Assembly: GCA_964643075.1 (NCBI GenBank) | Contig: CAZXQO010000020.1 | Span: forward strand, 14,669-78,668 | Reading direction: 5' to 3' | DNA: 64,000 nt | From: Desulfocucumis sp964643075 | GTDB lineage: Bacteria; Bacillota; Desulfotomaculia; Desulfotomaculales; Desulfocucumaceae | Part shown: piece after piece, positions 16,567 to 26,249 of the stretch | How positions within the stretch are numbered: the first letter of the stretch is position 1 | How the letters are laid out: every line of letters begins with the position of its first letter | Made by a program: the position numbers and the translations under genes | Notes under the pieces: generated by a model | Told to the model about the DNA's origin: nothing | Databases searched by the model: none | Seen by the model: only the letters and a program-made list of their open reading frames with translations

Positions 16567-19500
16567 CTATGCCAGTTCTCTTTTAACCGATTCAGTGGTA
16601 AAAGCTTCGATGATATCCCCCTCACGGAGGTCATTGAATTTATCCAGGGTAAGTCCACACTCGAAGCCCTGCAGGACTTCCTTGGCATCATCCTTAAACC
16701 TCTTAAGAGAATCAAGTTTGCCTTCATAAATCACCACGCCGTCTCTGATTAAACGGACGCCGGCATCCCTGGTTACTTTACCCTCAACCACATAGCATCC
16801 GGCAATAACCCCGAGTTTGGAAACTTTGAAGGTTTTGCGTATTTCCACCCGGCCAAGAATAACTTCCTTTATTTCCGGGTCCAGCAGGCCACTCATGGCT
16901 GCTTTGACATCTTCAATGGCATCGTAGATTACGCGATAAAGGCGTATATCCACTTTCTCCGCCTCCGCCGCTTTCCTGGCATTGATGTCGGGCCTCACAT
17001 TGAAGCCTATGATAATGGCGTTGGAGGCCGATGCTAACATGATATCTGTTTCGGATATGGCACCCACGCCTCCATGAATTATATTAACCTTGACTTCGCC
17101 GGTGGTTAGGCGCTCCAGGGACTGCTTAACGGCTTCCACGGAACCCTGTACGTCTGCCTTAATGATCAGGCATAGCTCTTTTACCTGGCCTTCCTGGATA
17201 TGTTTAAAAAGATCATCCAGGGTAACCTTGACCGCAGGATGCTTCATTTCTTCCTGGCGCTTCCTGGTTGTCCGTTTATCGGAAATCTGTCTGGCGGTCT
17301 TTTCATCTTCCAGGGCGTAGAAAAGATCCCCCGCCAGCGGAACGTCGTGAAAACCAAGAACCTCAATCGGAGTGGACGGCCCGGCCTTTTTAATCCGGCG
17401 GCCCTTGTCGTCCATCATGGCCCGCACCCTGCCGAAAGCGGTACCCGCCACTATGTTGTCTCCTACCCGAAGAGTACCGTTCTGCACCAGTATGGTAGCC
17501 ACGGGGCCCCGGCCCTTATCGAGTTCAGCCTCTATAACGGTGCCCCTGGCAGAACGGCCCGGATTGGCCTTGAGTTCACCAACCTCGGCCACAAGTAAAA
17601 TCATTTCCAGGAGATTGTCGAGTCCCTCCCTGGTTTTGGCGCTGACTGGCGCAAAGATGGTCTCCCCGCCCCATTCCTCTGGAATCAGAGCATGCTCCGT
17701 AAGCTGTTGCTTAACCCTCTCCGCATCGGCGCCGGGTTTATCTATTTTGTTTACGGCTACAATGATGGGAACTTCTGCCGCCTTGGCGTGATTGATGGCC
17801 TCAATGGTCTGCGGCATTACCCCGTCGTCGGCAGCCACCACCAGAATAGCTATGTCGGTGACCTGAGCGCCCCTGGCACGCATGGCTGTAAACGCCTCGT
17901 GCCCCGGTGTATCCACGAAGGTTATTCTTTTGTTATTATGCTCAACTTGGTACGCGCCAATGTGCTGGGTAATACCCCCAGCCTCGGTGGCTATTACATT
18001 GGTCTCCCTGATAGCATCCAAAAGCGATGTCTTACCGTGGTCGACGTGGCCCATAATAGTAACCACACAGGGTCGGTCAGCCAAATTATCCGGAGATTCT
18101 TCCTGCTCTTGCTCCAGCAACTGTTCGGCATCAAGCTCAATCTTAATTTCAACCTCAAAACCGAATTCCCCGGCAATAATGGTGGCCGTATCGGAGTCAA
18201 TCTCCTGGTTGATAGTGGCCAGCACACCCATATGCATAAGTCTTTTAATTAACTCTGCCGGGCTTTTTTTCATTTTTTCCGCCAGTTCCTGCACGGTGGC
18301 GGTTTCACCTATTATTACCGGCTTTTTCTCCAGTACCGGAGCCGGTTGTGTTTCTTTAGCCGTATGCCTTGATGACTTCTTTTTACCTGAAGAGGGACGC
18401 AGCTTCCTTTCTGCCAGGTAATCGCTGGTAGGGCGGGCTTTCTCCCGGCCCTTGGCCTGCCCTTTGGCCTGGTTCTGCTGCAGCCTGGTCCGTGATTTTT
18501 CAGAAGCTTTTACTTTATCTAAATCCTTGGCTTGTTCAGGAACCTTCGGCACCTTAAGCTGGTCCGGCTTCGGCCTGCCGCCAGCCGGTCCGCCTGCGGG
18601 CCTCGGGCCCGGGGGTCTATTGCCTGGCGGTCTGTTTCCCTGATTGCCACCGGTAAACGGACGACCAGACTGACCGCCACCACCGCCGTAAGGCGGCCTC
18701 CCATCACCTTGGCCGGGACGGGGACCCTGATAAGGACCTCTTTCTCCCGGTGGGCGGGGCTTGCCATATTGCTGCTGGCCGCCCTGTGCTCCCTGTGGGC
18801 GAGGCCTGCTATCACGGGGGTAACGATTCTGCCCGGGGGCACCCTGGCCGCCGGTCTGGAAGCCCGGGCGGGGGGAGTTGTTCCCAGCCGGGCGGTTATC
18901 GGCTGAACCAGGTTGTCTGTAGTCGGTCCTGTTATCCTCGGAGCGTTTTTTCATCTGTGGTGGTTGCTGCTGATGTGCCACATTATCCCTCTGACCGGAA
19001 GGCGCTGGCTGTGGCTGCTGGCCGTCTGCCGGTGGGCGTGTTTTATACTGCTCACCTGACGAAAGGTTTCTACCAGGCGCCGCTCCGGCGGGCTGCCCTC
19101 CCCGTGGGGGCTGGGGCCTTGATTGTTGCATCGGCGGCCTGTTGGGACGATCCTCGAACCTCCTGTCCGGCGGCCTTGAGGGAACTCTGTCCACCAGGCC
19201 CGGCCCTCTGTCAAATTTATGTGTATCACGCCTGCCGTCGGACTTTTTTTTGGCGTCACCGCCTGGCTGACGGTACCGGTCCTGACTATTCTGAGGAACA
19301 CCCTGCTTTGCGGCAAAGGGTTTTTGCTGCTGTCTAGGCTCGCCGGCAGTTGCTCCCACAGGCTGGCGCTGGCCAGCCTGTTCTGTCTCAACTCTGGCCT
19401 GCTGTTCCTTAACCGGCTTGGCAGCCGGCTTTTCAGCACCCTTGTATGCTTTCATGATGTGTTCTATTTGTTCATCCTCCAGGGCGCTGGCCGGTTTTTT

Positions 19501-19593
19501 GTCTCTCATGCCTATATCCGCCAGCTTGTTTATTATATCCTTGCTTTCTATATTAAGTTCTTTCGCGAGCTCGTAGATACGTTTTTTTGCCAT
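16567..19593 (-). CDS. infB: Translation initiation factor IF-2
   Basis: IF-2 brings initiator tRNA to the 30S subunit and drives subunit joining. The protein of about 1008 residues has an N-terminal IF2N domain (KKRIYELAKELNIESKDII), a long Gly/Pro/Arg/Gln-rich linker (roughly residues 75-370), a second IF2N domain, and the GTPase domain with GHVDHGKT near residue 514, DTPGHEAF and NKIDKP. The C-terminal domains II-IV follow. GGAGGTGATTAT precedes the ATG at 19593. The linker is unusually long and of low complexity for a Firmicute and is the only unusual part. It is co-directional with ylxQ and rbfA. Confidence 0.96.
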   Translation of the reverse strand: MAKKRIYELAKELNIESKDIINKLADIGMRDKKPASALEDEQIEHIMKAYKGAEKPAAKPVKEQQARVETEQAGQRQPVGATAGEPRQQQKPFAAKQGVPQNSQDRYRQPGGDAKKKSDGRRDTHKFDRGPGLVDRVPSRPPDRRFEDRPNRPPMQQSRPQPPRGGQPAGAAPGRNLSSGEQYKTRPPADGQQPQPAPSGQRDNVAHQQQPPQMKKRSEDNRTDYRQPGSADNRPAGNNSPRPGFQTGGQGAPGQNRYPRDSRPRPQGAQGGQQQYGKPRPPGERGPYQGPRPGQGDGRPPYGGGGGQSGRPFTGGNQGNRPPGNRPPGPRPAGGPAGGRPKPDQLKVPKVPEQAKDLDKVKASEKSRTRLQQNQAKGQAKGREKARPTSDYLAERKLRPSSGKKKSSRHTAKETQPAPVLEKKPVIIGETATVQELAEKMKKSPAELIKRLMHMGVLATINQEIDSDTATIIAGEFGFEVEIKIELDAEQLLEQEQEESPDNLADRPCVVTIMGHVDHGKTSLLDAIRETNVIATEAGGITQHIGAYQVEHNNKRITFVDTPGHEAFTAMRARGAQVTDIAILVVAADDGVMPQTIEAINHAKAAEVPIIVAVNKIDKPGADAERVKQQLTEHALIPEEWGGETIFAPVSAKTREGLDNLLEMILLVAEVGELKANPGRSARGTVIEAELDKGRGPVATILVQNGTLRVGDNIVAGTAFGRVRAMMDDKGRRIKKAGPSTPIEVLGFHDVPLAGDLFYALEDEKTARQISDKRTTRKRQEEMKHPAVKVTLDDLFKHIQEGQVKELCLIIKADVQGSVEAVKQSLERLTTGEVKVNIIHGGVGAISETDIMLASASNAIIIGFNVRPDINARKAAEAEKVDIRLYRVIYDAIEDVKAAMSGLLDPEIKEVILGRVEIRKTFKVSKLGVIAGCYVVEGKVTRDAGVRLIRDGVVIYEGKLDSLKRFKDDAKEVLQGFECGLTLDKFNDLREGDIIEAFTTESVKRELA

Positions 19594-19708
19594 ATAATCA
19601 CCTCCAAATTTGGTCGAGGGTGGCCGCCAGAGGATGGCCACTACATAGGGCTTAACTACTTAAAGTACAATCTTTCCGGCATGTCACAGCCACCAACGAC
19701 AAAAGTGG

Positions 19709-20020
19709 TTACATCCCTCCCCTTTCTATTGCCCGCACAATACCCTGGGCAAAATTCCTTTCGGTAATTGCCACCACCGAGCGGTGGGGCTTACCGATGG
19801 ATGTGCCCAGTTCTGTTTTTGAACCAATACTATAAAGAGGCAAGCCAGCGGATGCGGAAAGCTCATCGAACGTTTTTTTCGTACGCTGGGCCGCGTCTGC
19901 GGCAATCAGCAGTAAAAAAGCCTTTTGGCGGGCAATAGCCGAACGCACGGCCGCGTCCCCGCTCTGAACATGCCCGGCCCGGCGGGCCAGACCAAGCAAA
20001 TGATATACCATTTCCGCCAC
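19709..20020 (-). CDS. ylxQ: L7Ae-family RNA-binding protein YlxQ
   Basis: The 103-residue protein has the L7Ae/L30e/S12e fold pattern with LLGLARRAGHVQSGD, the family hallmark of YlxQ. It probably binds kinked RNA; its exact role is not settled. A GTG at 20020 overlaps the ylxR stop; an ATG at 20011 is an alternative. It sits in the conserved nusA-ylxR-ylxQ-infB order. Confidence 0.9.
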   Translation of the reverse strand: MAEMVYHLLGLARRAGHVQSGDAAVRSAIARQKAFLLLIAADAAQRTKKTFDELSASAGLPLYSIGSKTELGTSIGKPHRSVVAITERNFAQGIVRAIERGGM

Positions 20021-20292
20021 TAACTCTTCATCTCCTGGAGCAAAGTATCAATAATTTCCTGGGCAATTGGTCTTTGTAGCGCCTTTTCCAGACGCCTGGC
20101 CTTTACGGCCTTTTTCAGACATTCTTCCTGGGGGCACAAATACGCCCCTCTGCCCGAACGTTTGCCGGTGGGATCTATTTCAACGCTTTCCTGGGAAGTA
20201 CGCACCACACGGATTAATTCCTTTTTAGGTTTCATCTCCTGGCAACCCACACACATTCTCAGGGGAATTTTTTTTATCCTGGGCACTGTCAT
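20020..20292 (-). CDS. ylxR: YlxR family (DUF448) RNA-binding protein
   Basis: The 90-residue basic protein has the family hallmark RMCVGCQEMKPKKELIR and the GRGAYLCP motif with a cysteine, then a basic helical tail. It is encoded seven bases after nusA and overlaps ylxQ at its stop. Members are proposed RNA binders or regulators in the nusA operon. Confidence 0.92.
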   Translation of the reverse strand: MTVPRIKKIPLRMCVGCQEMKPKKELIRVVRTSQESVEIDPTGKRSGRGAYLCPQEECLKKAVKARRLEKALQRPIAQEIIDTLLQEMKS

Positions 20293-20298
20293 CCTCCC

Positions 20299-21387
20299 CT
20301 ACTCAGCATAATCTTCCTGGTAATATTCTGTGTATCCTTCCTGCTTGTAAATTTCCTCCATCTGGGATTCACTCTTGATATCTATTTTCCAATTGGTAAG
20401 TTTAGCGGCCAGCCGGGCATTCTGGCCCTCTTTGCCGATGGCCAGGGAAAGTTGGTAATCCGGGACAATTACCCGGGCCACTTTTTCTTCTTCCCAGACT
20501 TCCACCGCCACTACTTTGGCGGGACTAAGGGAAGAAGCCACAAATTTAGACGGGTCCGGATCCCATTTAATAATATCAATCTTTTCCCCGTTTAACTCGT
20601 TAACAATGGTCTGCACTCTCATGCCTTTGGGGCCGACACAGGCACCAACCGGGTCAACATTATCATCCCGGGAATATACCGCGATTTTGGAGCGGTATCC
20701 TGCCTCCCGGGCTATAGATTTTAATTCAATAATGCCCTCATGCAGTTCCGGAACTTCCATTTCGAAAAGCCGCTTCAAAAGACCGGGGTGTGTTCTGGAA
20801 ACCATAATCTGCGGACCCTTGGTGGTTTTTCTTACCTCCACTATATATGCTTTCAGCCGCATGCCCTGATGATAATCCTCGCTGGGCATCTGCTCGGAGG
20901 GGGCCAGCACAGCCTCGGTCTTCCCCAGTTCGATGTACACATTTTTCTGTTCCACCCGCTGGACCACGCCGTTGATTATATCACCTTCACGGTTAGAAAA
21001 CTCCTCATAAATAATATTCCGCTCCGCTTCTCTGATACGCTGAACAACCACCTGCTTCGCGGTCTGCGCTGCGATACGGCCAAAATTACGAGGAGTTACC
21101 TCAGTTTCCACAATATCGTTAAACTCAAAGCCTGGATTTATGGCCCTGGCTTCCTCCAGGGAAATCTCCAGTCGCGGGTCTTCCACATTCTCCAGCACTG
21201 TGCGCTGGGAGTACACCTTGAAATCACCCGTTTCCCGGTCAATATGTACCCTGGCGTTCTGCAGGGAACCAAAGTTTCTTTTGTATGCGGAAAGCAGGGC
21301 GGCCTCAATGGCCTCCAGCAAAACATCCACCGCTATACCCTTTTCTTTTTCCAAATCCTTTAATGCTTCTAAAAATTCGGTGTTCAT
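20299..21387 (-). CDS. nusA: Transcription termination/antitermination factor NusA
   Basis: NusA binds RNA polymerase and nascent RNA and modulates pausing and termination. The 362-residue protein has the N-terminal RNAP-binding domain, an S1 domain (GDIINGVVQRVEQKNVYIEL), and KH1/KH2 (DPVGACVGPKGMRVQTI; LAIGKEGQNARLAAKLT). It lacks the acidic C-terminal repeats of enterobacterial NusA, as is normal for Firmicutes. ATG at 21387 has GGGAGGC seven bases upstream. First genes of the operon: rimP, nusA. Confidence 0.96.
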   Translation of the reverse strand: MNTEFLEALKDLEKEKGIAVDVLLEAIEAALLSAYKRNFGSLQNARVHIDRETGDFKVYSQRTVLENVEDPRLEISLEEARAINPGFEFNDIVETEVTPRNFGRIAAQTAKQVVVQRIREAERNIIYEEFSNREGDIINGVVQRVEQKNVYIELGKTEAVLAPSEQMPSEDYHQGMRLKAYIVEVRKTTKGPQIMVSRTHPGLLKRLFEMEVPELHEGIIELKSIAREAGYRSKIAVYSRDDNVDPVGACVGPKGMRVQTIVNELNGEKIDIIKWDPDPSKFVASSLSPAKVVAVEVWEEEKVARVIVPDYQLSLAIGKEGQNARLAAKLTNWKIDIKSESQMEEIYKQEGYTEYYQEDYAE

Positions 21388-21409
21388 CCGCACCGCCTCC
21401 CAAAACTAC

Positions 21410-21871
21410 TTAAAATTCCACAGCCAGCTTTGCTGATGCTACCTGCTCCATCGAGATCATTACCCCGGAACCATCCACTTCCAGCGCAACCCCTTGAGTA
21501 TCGACGTCGGCAAGAAGACCGGTAAATTTCTTTTTACCGTCAATTGGGGCATAGGTAGTTATATTCACCATATGACCGCGAAAACGCTCGAAATCTTTCA
21601 GCTTCTTCAGTGGCCTCTCAATACCGGGGGATGACACTTCCAGCATGTAGGAGTATGGTATGAGATCTTTTTCGTCCAGCAGGACATCCAGCTTTCCCGA
21701 TACCGTCTGACAGTCATCAAGGGTTACACCACCAGGCTTGTCGATAAAAACCCTCAGATAATGGCTGCTTGCCTCTTTGACAAACTCCACATCCACCAAT
21801 TCCAGTCCCATGCTATCCACCAGTGGTGCAACCATGCTCTCAACCGTTGCGGCCACATTATGACGGGCCAT
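21410..21871 (-). CDS. rimP: Ribosome maturation factor RimP
   Basis: RimP assists 30S assembly. The 153-residue protein has the N-terminal domain with LELVDVEFVKE and LRVFIDKPGGVTLDDC, the SSPGIERPL motif and a C-terminal SH3-like domain. AAGGGGG is seven bases before the ATG. It is the first gene of the rimP-nusA-ylxR-ylxQ-infB-rbfA set. The 200 bases upstream hold one hairpin and no gene. Confidence 0.94.
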   Translation of the reverse strand: MARHNVAATVESMVAPLVDSMGLELVDVEFVKEASSHYLRVFIDKPGGVTLDDCQTVSGKLDVLLDEKDLIPYSYMLEVSSPGIERPLKKLKDFERFRGHMVNITTYAPIDGKKKFTGLLADVDTQGVALEVDGSGVMISMEQVASAKLAVEF

Positions 21872-21946
21872 TATTTATCCCCCTTTGACATCTTCACCAC
21901 TATTAAGAATGATTCTTCCACTCAATTTTCTTTAGTATAATACGAA

Positions 21947-21967
21947 AGAGTGGGTGATACCCACTCT
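21947..21967 (-). terminator. Hairpin between the glycosyltransferase gene and rimP
   Basis: AGAGTGGG and CCCACTCT form a perfect 8-bp stem with a 5-base loop. Only TTTCGTATTAT follows on the minus strand, so termination would be weak. It may instead be a leader element of the rimP operon. Confidence 0.5.
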
Positions 21968-22082
21968 AAAGTCAAAAAGATCTTCTTCCCGCCCCTGAAA
22001 CCACGTATAGTATATCATAAGGGTTTTGCATTGACAAGTAAAACACCTTTAAAACAACTTAAAGAGAACTACAAGATAAAGG

Positions 22083-23252
22083 TTACTTCAGGCACTTCAC
22101 ACTACCGCCAGTGGCACAGGTTTTCCCGGCGATTATATCCACTGCTTCCCTGGCCGCCTCTGGACGGGCTAAGGATTTTGCGGCCCGGGCCATTTTTTCC
22201 AGACAGGAGGGATTGCTAAGGCAATCCGCAACCCGCCTGGCCAGATTCCCGTCTTTGCTTATCTTCACCGCCGCACCTGCGGCTTCCAGGAACTCGGCAT
22301 TCCTCTCCTCCTGTCCGGGCAGGGGATCATAAATAAACATTGGCAAATGCCTGGCCATGGCTTCGGCGCAGGTGAGTCCCCCGGCCTTACCCACCATTAA
22401 ATCGGAGGCAGACATAAGCTCATTTATGTTGCTTACATAGCCAAACACATCTACCCTGTTGGCCAGTTCTCCGGCCAGTTGCTCAAGCTTCATACGCAGC
22501 TGTCCGTTCTTGCCAGCCACCACCAGCAATTGGCAGGGTGTCTTACCGCTGCCCAGAGCCCTTACTGTCTCCGCCACGGATCCCATGCCCAATCCACCGC
22601 CCATTACAAGTATGGTGGGAAGATAAAGGTCAAGACCCAACTGTGAACGTACTATTTTCTTATCCAGGAACACGGAAAATCTAAGGTCGATGGGTATGCC
22701 GGTAGGATACACCTTTTCGGTGGGAATACGGTAATAACCGAATTCCCCCACCAGTTCCTCCGCAGGCACCAGATAGCAGTCAATTTCGGGAAAGATCCAG
22801 TAAGAGTGCACCGTAAAGTCGGTAACCACGCCCACGATCAAAGGCTCAAACCTTTTATCCCGCCGCAGGGCGGCAAGTATCCCCAAAGGGAAAGGATGGG
22901 TGCAAATCACCGCCTGAGGCTTTTTTTCCTCCAGAAAATCAATTAGCTTGGCGGCACTGAACCTGTTGATGATGCGGTTGAATTCATTTTTGGCAAATCC
23001 GGAGAGAACCTGGCCCTTTTCCGCCCGGCGATACAGATACCCATAAATTACAGGGGTTACCTTGAGCATTTCCATATATGTCCCCAGCACAACCTTCTCC
23101 AGAAAAGGGCTAGTATAGCGAAAAGTGTCCAGTACGGTTACTTCCGCCCGGGGATATTTTTCAATAATGGCAGACTTAACAGCCGAGGCCGCCTGCATAT
23201 GACCGGTACCCGCAGTAACCGAAAGTATAACCACCCGTTCAAGCATAGCCAC
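22083..23252 (-). CDS. MGDG-synthase/UgtP-type glycosyltransferase
   Basis: The 389-residue protein starts with VVILSVTAGTGHMQAASAV and matches the layout of monogalactosyldiacylglycerol synthase-like GT28 enzymes: an N-terminal acceptor domain, then a UDP-sugar domain with LVMGGGLGMGSV, the VFGYVSNINELMSASDLMVGKAGGLT segment and a GQEERNAEFLE region. In Bacillus the relative UgtP adds glucose to diacylglycerol for glycolipid and lipoteichoic acid anchors. The sugar and acceptor here are not determined. AAGGAG is six bases before a GTG start. It lies 17 bases after proS, so they are probably co-transcribed. Confidence 0.85.
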   Translation of the reverse strand: MAMLERVVILSVTAGTGHMQAASAVKSAIIEKYPRAEVTVLDTFRYTSPFLEKVVLGTYMEMLKVTPVIYGYLYRRAEKGQVLSGFAKNEFNRIINRFSAAKLIDFLEEKKPQAVICTHPFPLGILAALRRDKRFEPLIVGVVTDFTVHSYWIFPEIDCYLVPAEELVGEFGYYRIPTEKVYPTGIPIDLRFSVFLDKKIVRSQLGLDLYLPTILVMGGGLGMGSVAETVRALGSGKTPCQLLVVAGKNGQLRMKLEQLAGELANRVDVFGYVSNINELMSASDLMVGKAGGLTCAEAMARHLPMFIYDPLPGQEERNAEFLEAAGAAVKISKDGNLARRVADCLSNPSCLEKMARAAKSLARPEAAREAVDIIAGKTCATGGSVKCLK

Positions 23253-23269
23253 GCCAGTCTCCTTCTACA

Positions 23270-24982
23270 TCAACAAGCCGAAATTATATCCCTGACTCTG
23301 CCCGTTAATTCATCTTCCCGGAGCATTTCAACTACGCCGCTACGCCTGTGGCGCAGTTCTACCTTACCTTCGGCCAGGGTTTTAGATCCCACGGTTATGC
23401 GCAGTGGATAGCCTACCAGATCGGCATCCTTGAATTTCACCCCGGGCCTTTCATAGCGGTCATCAATCAGCACTTCCACTCCGGCCTCTGACAGGGTATG
23501 GTAAATTCTTTCAGCAGTTTCCATTTGCAACTCATCCTTATTGCTTACGGGGATCACAATAACATGGAAAGGTGCGATGGCAAGAGGCCAAATAATGCCG
23601 TTTTGATCATAGTTTTGTTCAATGGCTGCAGCCATGGTCCTGGTTACCCCTACACCATAACAGCCCATCACTATAGGATGACTTATTCCCTTTTCGTCAA
23701 GGTATACGGCGTTCAGTACCTTGCTATACTTGGTACCCAGTTTGAAAACCTGCCCAACCTCAATCCCTCTGGCCTCTTCCATGGACGCACCACAGTTGGG
23801 GCAGGGAAATCCCTGTCGTACCAACCGGATGTCGATGCATTTGTGCCATGAAAAATCCCTGCCTGGATTTACATTGATAAGATGGGTGTTATTTTTATTG
23901 GCGCCGCACACGGCGTTGGTGATGGCTTCAATCTCGGTATCCACTACTACAGTAATGCCCTTCAGACCCACAGGGCCGGTAAATCCCACCGGGGCGCCAG
24001 TAGCTTTTGTCACAGCCTCCGGCCCGGCTATTTCCAGCCGTAATACATCCAGAGCCTTCTGCAGCTTTATTTCGTTTACTTCCCGATCGCCTCGCACCAG
24101 GGCTGCGGCCATGCCCTTCTCGGTTTCATAAAGAATGGTTTTTATTATTCTTTCTGATCCGACTTTTAATGATGCAGTAACCTGCTCCACCGTGCGCGAA
24201 CCGGGGGTGGAAACCTCCTGCACCGGAGCGGGCTCTTCCCGCCCTGCAGGCAAATCCGGCGGGCTGACGGCCCGTTCCGAGTTGGCTGCGTAGTCGCAGG
24301 CCTCTGCCGGACAGTAAACCACCGTTGCCTCACCAGATTCTGCCAACACCATAAATTCGTGAGTGTCATTGCCGCCGATGGCGCCGGAATCAGCCTCCAC
24401 CGGACGGAATACCAGCCCGCAGCGGCTGAAAATGTTGGTGTATGCTTGATACATTTTATTGTAGCTAACGTCCAGGCCCTGTTCGTCACGGTCGAAGGAA
24501 TATAGATCCTTCATAATGAATTCCCGGCCTCTCATCAGCCCAAAGCGCGGCCTGCGCTCGTCACGGTATTTGTTCTGGATCTGATAAAGCAGCAACGGTA
24601 GTTGCTTGTAGGAGCTTACCTCTCCCCGGACCAGATCTGTAATAATCTCCTCGTGGGTAGGGCCAAGACAAAAGTCCCGGCCATGCCGGTCCTTCAGCCG
24701 GAACAGCTCCGGACCGTAAACGTCCCAGCGGCCGGATTCCTGCCACAATTCCGCAGGCTGGATAATGGGCATCATTATTTCCTGCCCGCCCTGGCGGTCC
24801 ATTTCCTCCCGCACGATCTGCTCGATTTTTTTAACCACCCGCCAGGCCAGAGGCAGAAACGTATATACCCCCGCCGCTGCCTTTCTGATAAATCCTGCCC
24901 TCACCATCAATTGATGACTGATGACCTCGGCCTCAGCCGGGGTTTCCCGCAAGGTGGGAATTAACAGTTGTGAAACCCGCAA
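23270..24982 (-). CDS. proS: Prolyl-tRNA synthetase (bacterial type)
   Basis: The class II synthetase of 570 residues charges tRNA-Pro. Motif 1, motif 2 (RDERRPRFGLMRGREFIMKD) and motif 3 (GCYGVGVTRTMAA) are present. Between motifs 2 and 3 lies the YbaK-like editing insertion typical of bacterial ProRS, followed by the anticodon-binding domain. The start is a TTG at 24982 with GGGAGG eight bases upstream; an ATG four bases earlier is out of frame. No T-box leader was seen in the 120 bases upstream. Confidence 0.95.
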   Translation of the reverse strand: MRVSQLLIPTLRETPAEAEVISHQLMVRAGFIRKAAAGVYTFLPLAWRVVKKIEQIVREEMDRQGGQEIMMPIIQPAELWQESGRWDVYGPELFRLKDRHGRDFCLGPTHEEIITDLVRGEVSSYKQLPLLLYQIQNKYRDERRPRFGLMRGREFIMKDLYSFDRDEQGLDVSYNKMYQAYTNIFSRCGLVFRPVEADSGAIGGNDTHEFMVLAESGEATVVYCPAEACDYAANSERAVSPPDLPAGREEPAPVQEVSTPGSRTVEQVTASLKVGSERIIKTILYETEKGMAAALVRGDREVNEIKLQKALDVLRLEIAGPEAVTKATGAPVGFTGPVGLKGITVVVDTEIEAITNAVCGANKNNTHLINVNPGRDFSWHKCIDIRLVRQGFPCPNCGASMEEARGIEVGQVFKLGTKYSKVLNAVYLDEKGISHPIVMGCYGVGVTRTMAAAIEQNYDQNGIIWPLAIAPFHVIVIPVSNKDELQMETAERIYHTLSEAGVEVLIDDRYERPGVKFKDADLVGYPLRITVGSKTLAEGKVELRHRRSGVVEMLREDELTGRVRDIISAC

Positions 24983-25102
24983 TCATAAAACCTCCCCGCA
25001 ATGGTATATATCTATCGCCCGTGGGCAGTATCCTTCACCTCAGGCTGCAAATTTAATAAACAGCCTGTCCTATATCTGCAGTTATAAATATATACAGACG
25101 CA

Positions 25103-26176
25103 TCATGCTTCTGTTTCTTCTTTAATGATGCTTTCCACCTCGCGAATTAGTTCATCCACCAGTTGGGACTCGGGCACTTTCCTCAACACCTTGCCCTTGC
25201 GGAAAAGCAGTCCTTCGCCGACGCCGCCGGCAATGCCCACATCGGCATGGCTGGCCTCCCCGGGGCCGTTTACCACGCAGCCCATAACCGCCACCTTGAG
25301 GGGTTTGTCAATTCCCGCCAGCAATTCTTCCACCCGGCCGGCAATGGAAATTATATCGATACGGGTACGGCCACAGGTGGGGCAGGAGATAAGTTCCACC
25401 CCCCGGCAGCGCAGCCCCAGGGATTTCAGTATTTCATAGCCCACCCCTACCTCGTGCACGGGGTGGCCGGTCAGGGATACCCGTATGGTGTCGCCGATGC
25501 CCAGAGCCAGCAGTGTCCCTATGCCTACGGAAGATTTGATGGTTCCCGAGCGCAGAGTCCCCGCTTCGGTAACGCCCACATGCATGGGGTAGTCCACCTT
25601 ATCCGCCAGCAGGCGGTAGGCATCAATCATCAGCGGCACATCGGAAGCCTTGAGTGAAATTTTTACCTCCCTGTAGTCAAGCTTTTCCAGCAGCCTGATA
25701 TGCCTCAGGGCACTTTCTACCAGAGCTTCCGGAGTCGGCCCACCGTAAAGCTGCAATAAATCCTTTTCCAGCGAACCTGCGTTCACGCCGATGCGGATGG
25801 TTATTTTCCCCGGGCGGGCTGCCTCCACCACAGCCTTTACCTTTTCCTCCCCGCCAATGTTGCCCGGGTTGATGCGCAGGCCGTCAACCCCCGCCTCCAG
25901 AGACATCAGGGCCAAACGGTAATCAAAATGTATGTCCGCGATCAAAGGAATGTTTATCAGACGTTTAATTTCCGGAAGAGCCGCAGCCGCTTCCCGGTCC
26001 GGCACCGCTACCCTTACAATCTCGCACCCTGCCGCCGCCAGTTCCTCAATCTGCCTGACAGTGGCGGTTACATCAGAGGTATCGGTATTGGTCATGGATT
26101 GTACCGACACTGGGGCGTCTCCGCCTACCGGTACATTTCCCACTGCTATGACTTTTGTTTTTCTTCTCTGGATCAT
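25103..26176 (-). CDS. ispG: 4-hydroxy-3-methylbut-2-enyl diphosphate synthase
   Basis: IspG uses a [4Fe-4S] cluster to convert MEcPP to HMBPP in the MEP isoprenoid pathway. The protein of about 357 residues has VQSMTNTDT near its N-terminus and the cluster cysteines in ISCPTCGR and MGCVVNGPGEA near the C-terminus. The frame extends to 26218, but the ATG at 26176 gives the usual N-terminus and has a GGAG upstream; this start is moderately certain. It follows rseP and dxr, so three isoprenoid or lipid genes share the locus. Confidence 0.94.
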   Translation of the reverse strand: MIQRRKTKVIAVGNVPVGGDAPVSVQSMTNTDTSDVTATVRQIEELAAAGCEIVRVAVPDREAAAALPEIKRLINIPLIADIHFDYRLALMSLEAGVDGLRINPGNIGGEEKVKAVVEAARPGKITIRIGVNAGSLEKDLLQLYGGPTPEALVESALRHIRLLEKLDYREVKISLKASDVPLMIDAYRLLADKVDYPMHVGVTEAGTLRSGTIKSSVGIGTLLALGIGDTIRVSLTGHPVHEVGVGYEILKSLGLRCRGVELISCPTCGRTRIDIISIAGRVEELLAGIDKPLKVAVMGCVVNGPGEASHADVGIAGGVGEGLLFRKGKVLRKVPESQLVDELIREVESIIKEETEA

Positions 26177-26249
26177 CAAACACGACTCCGCCCGAATTTC
26201 CCGGAATTTAGCCGGCATCTACCGGCACACCACCCCGGGATTTTGTTAT

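Noticed and set aside
24983..25102. T-box or other leader upstream of proS
   Set aside because: No T-box sequence or specifier stem could be seen in the 120 bases, and no terminator lies there.
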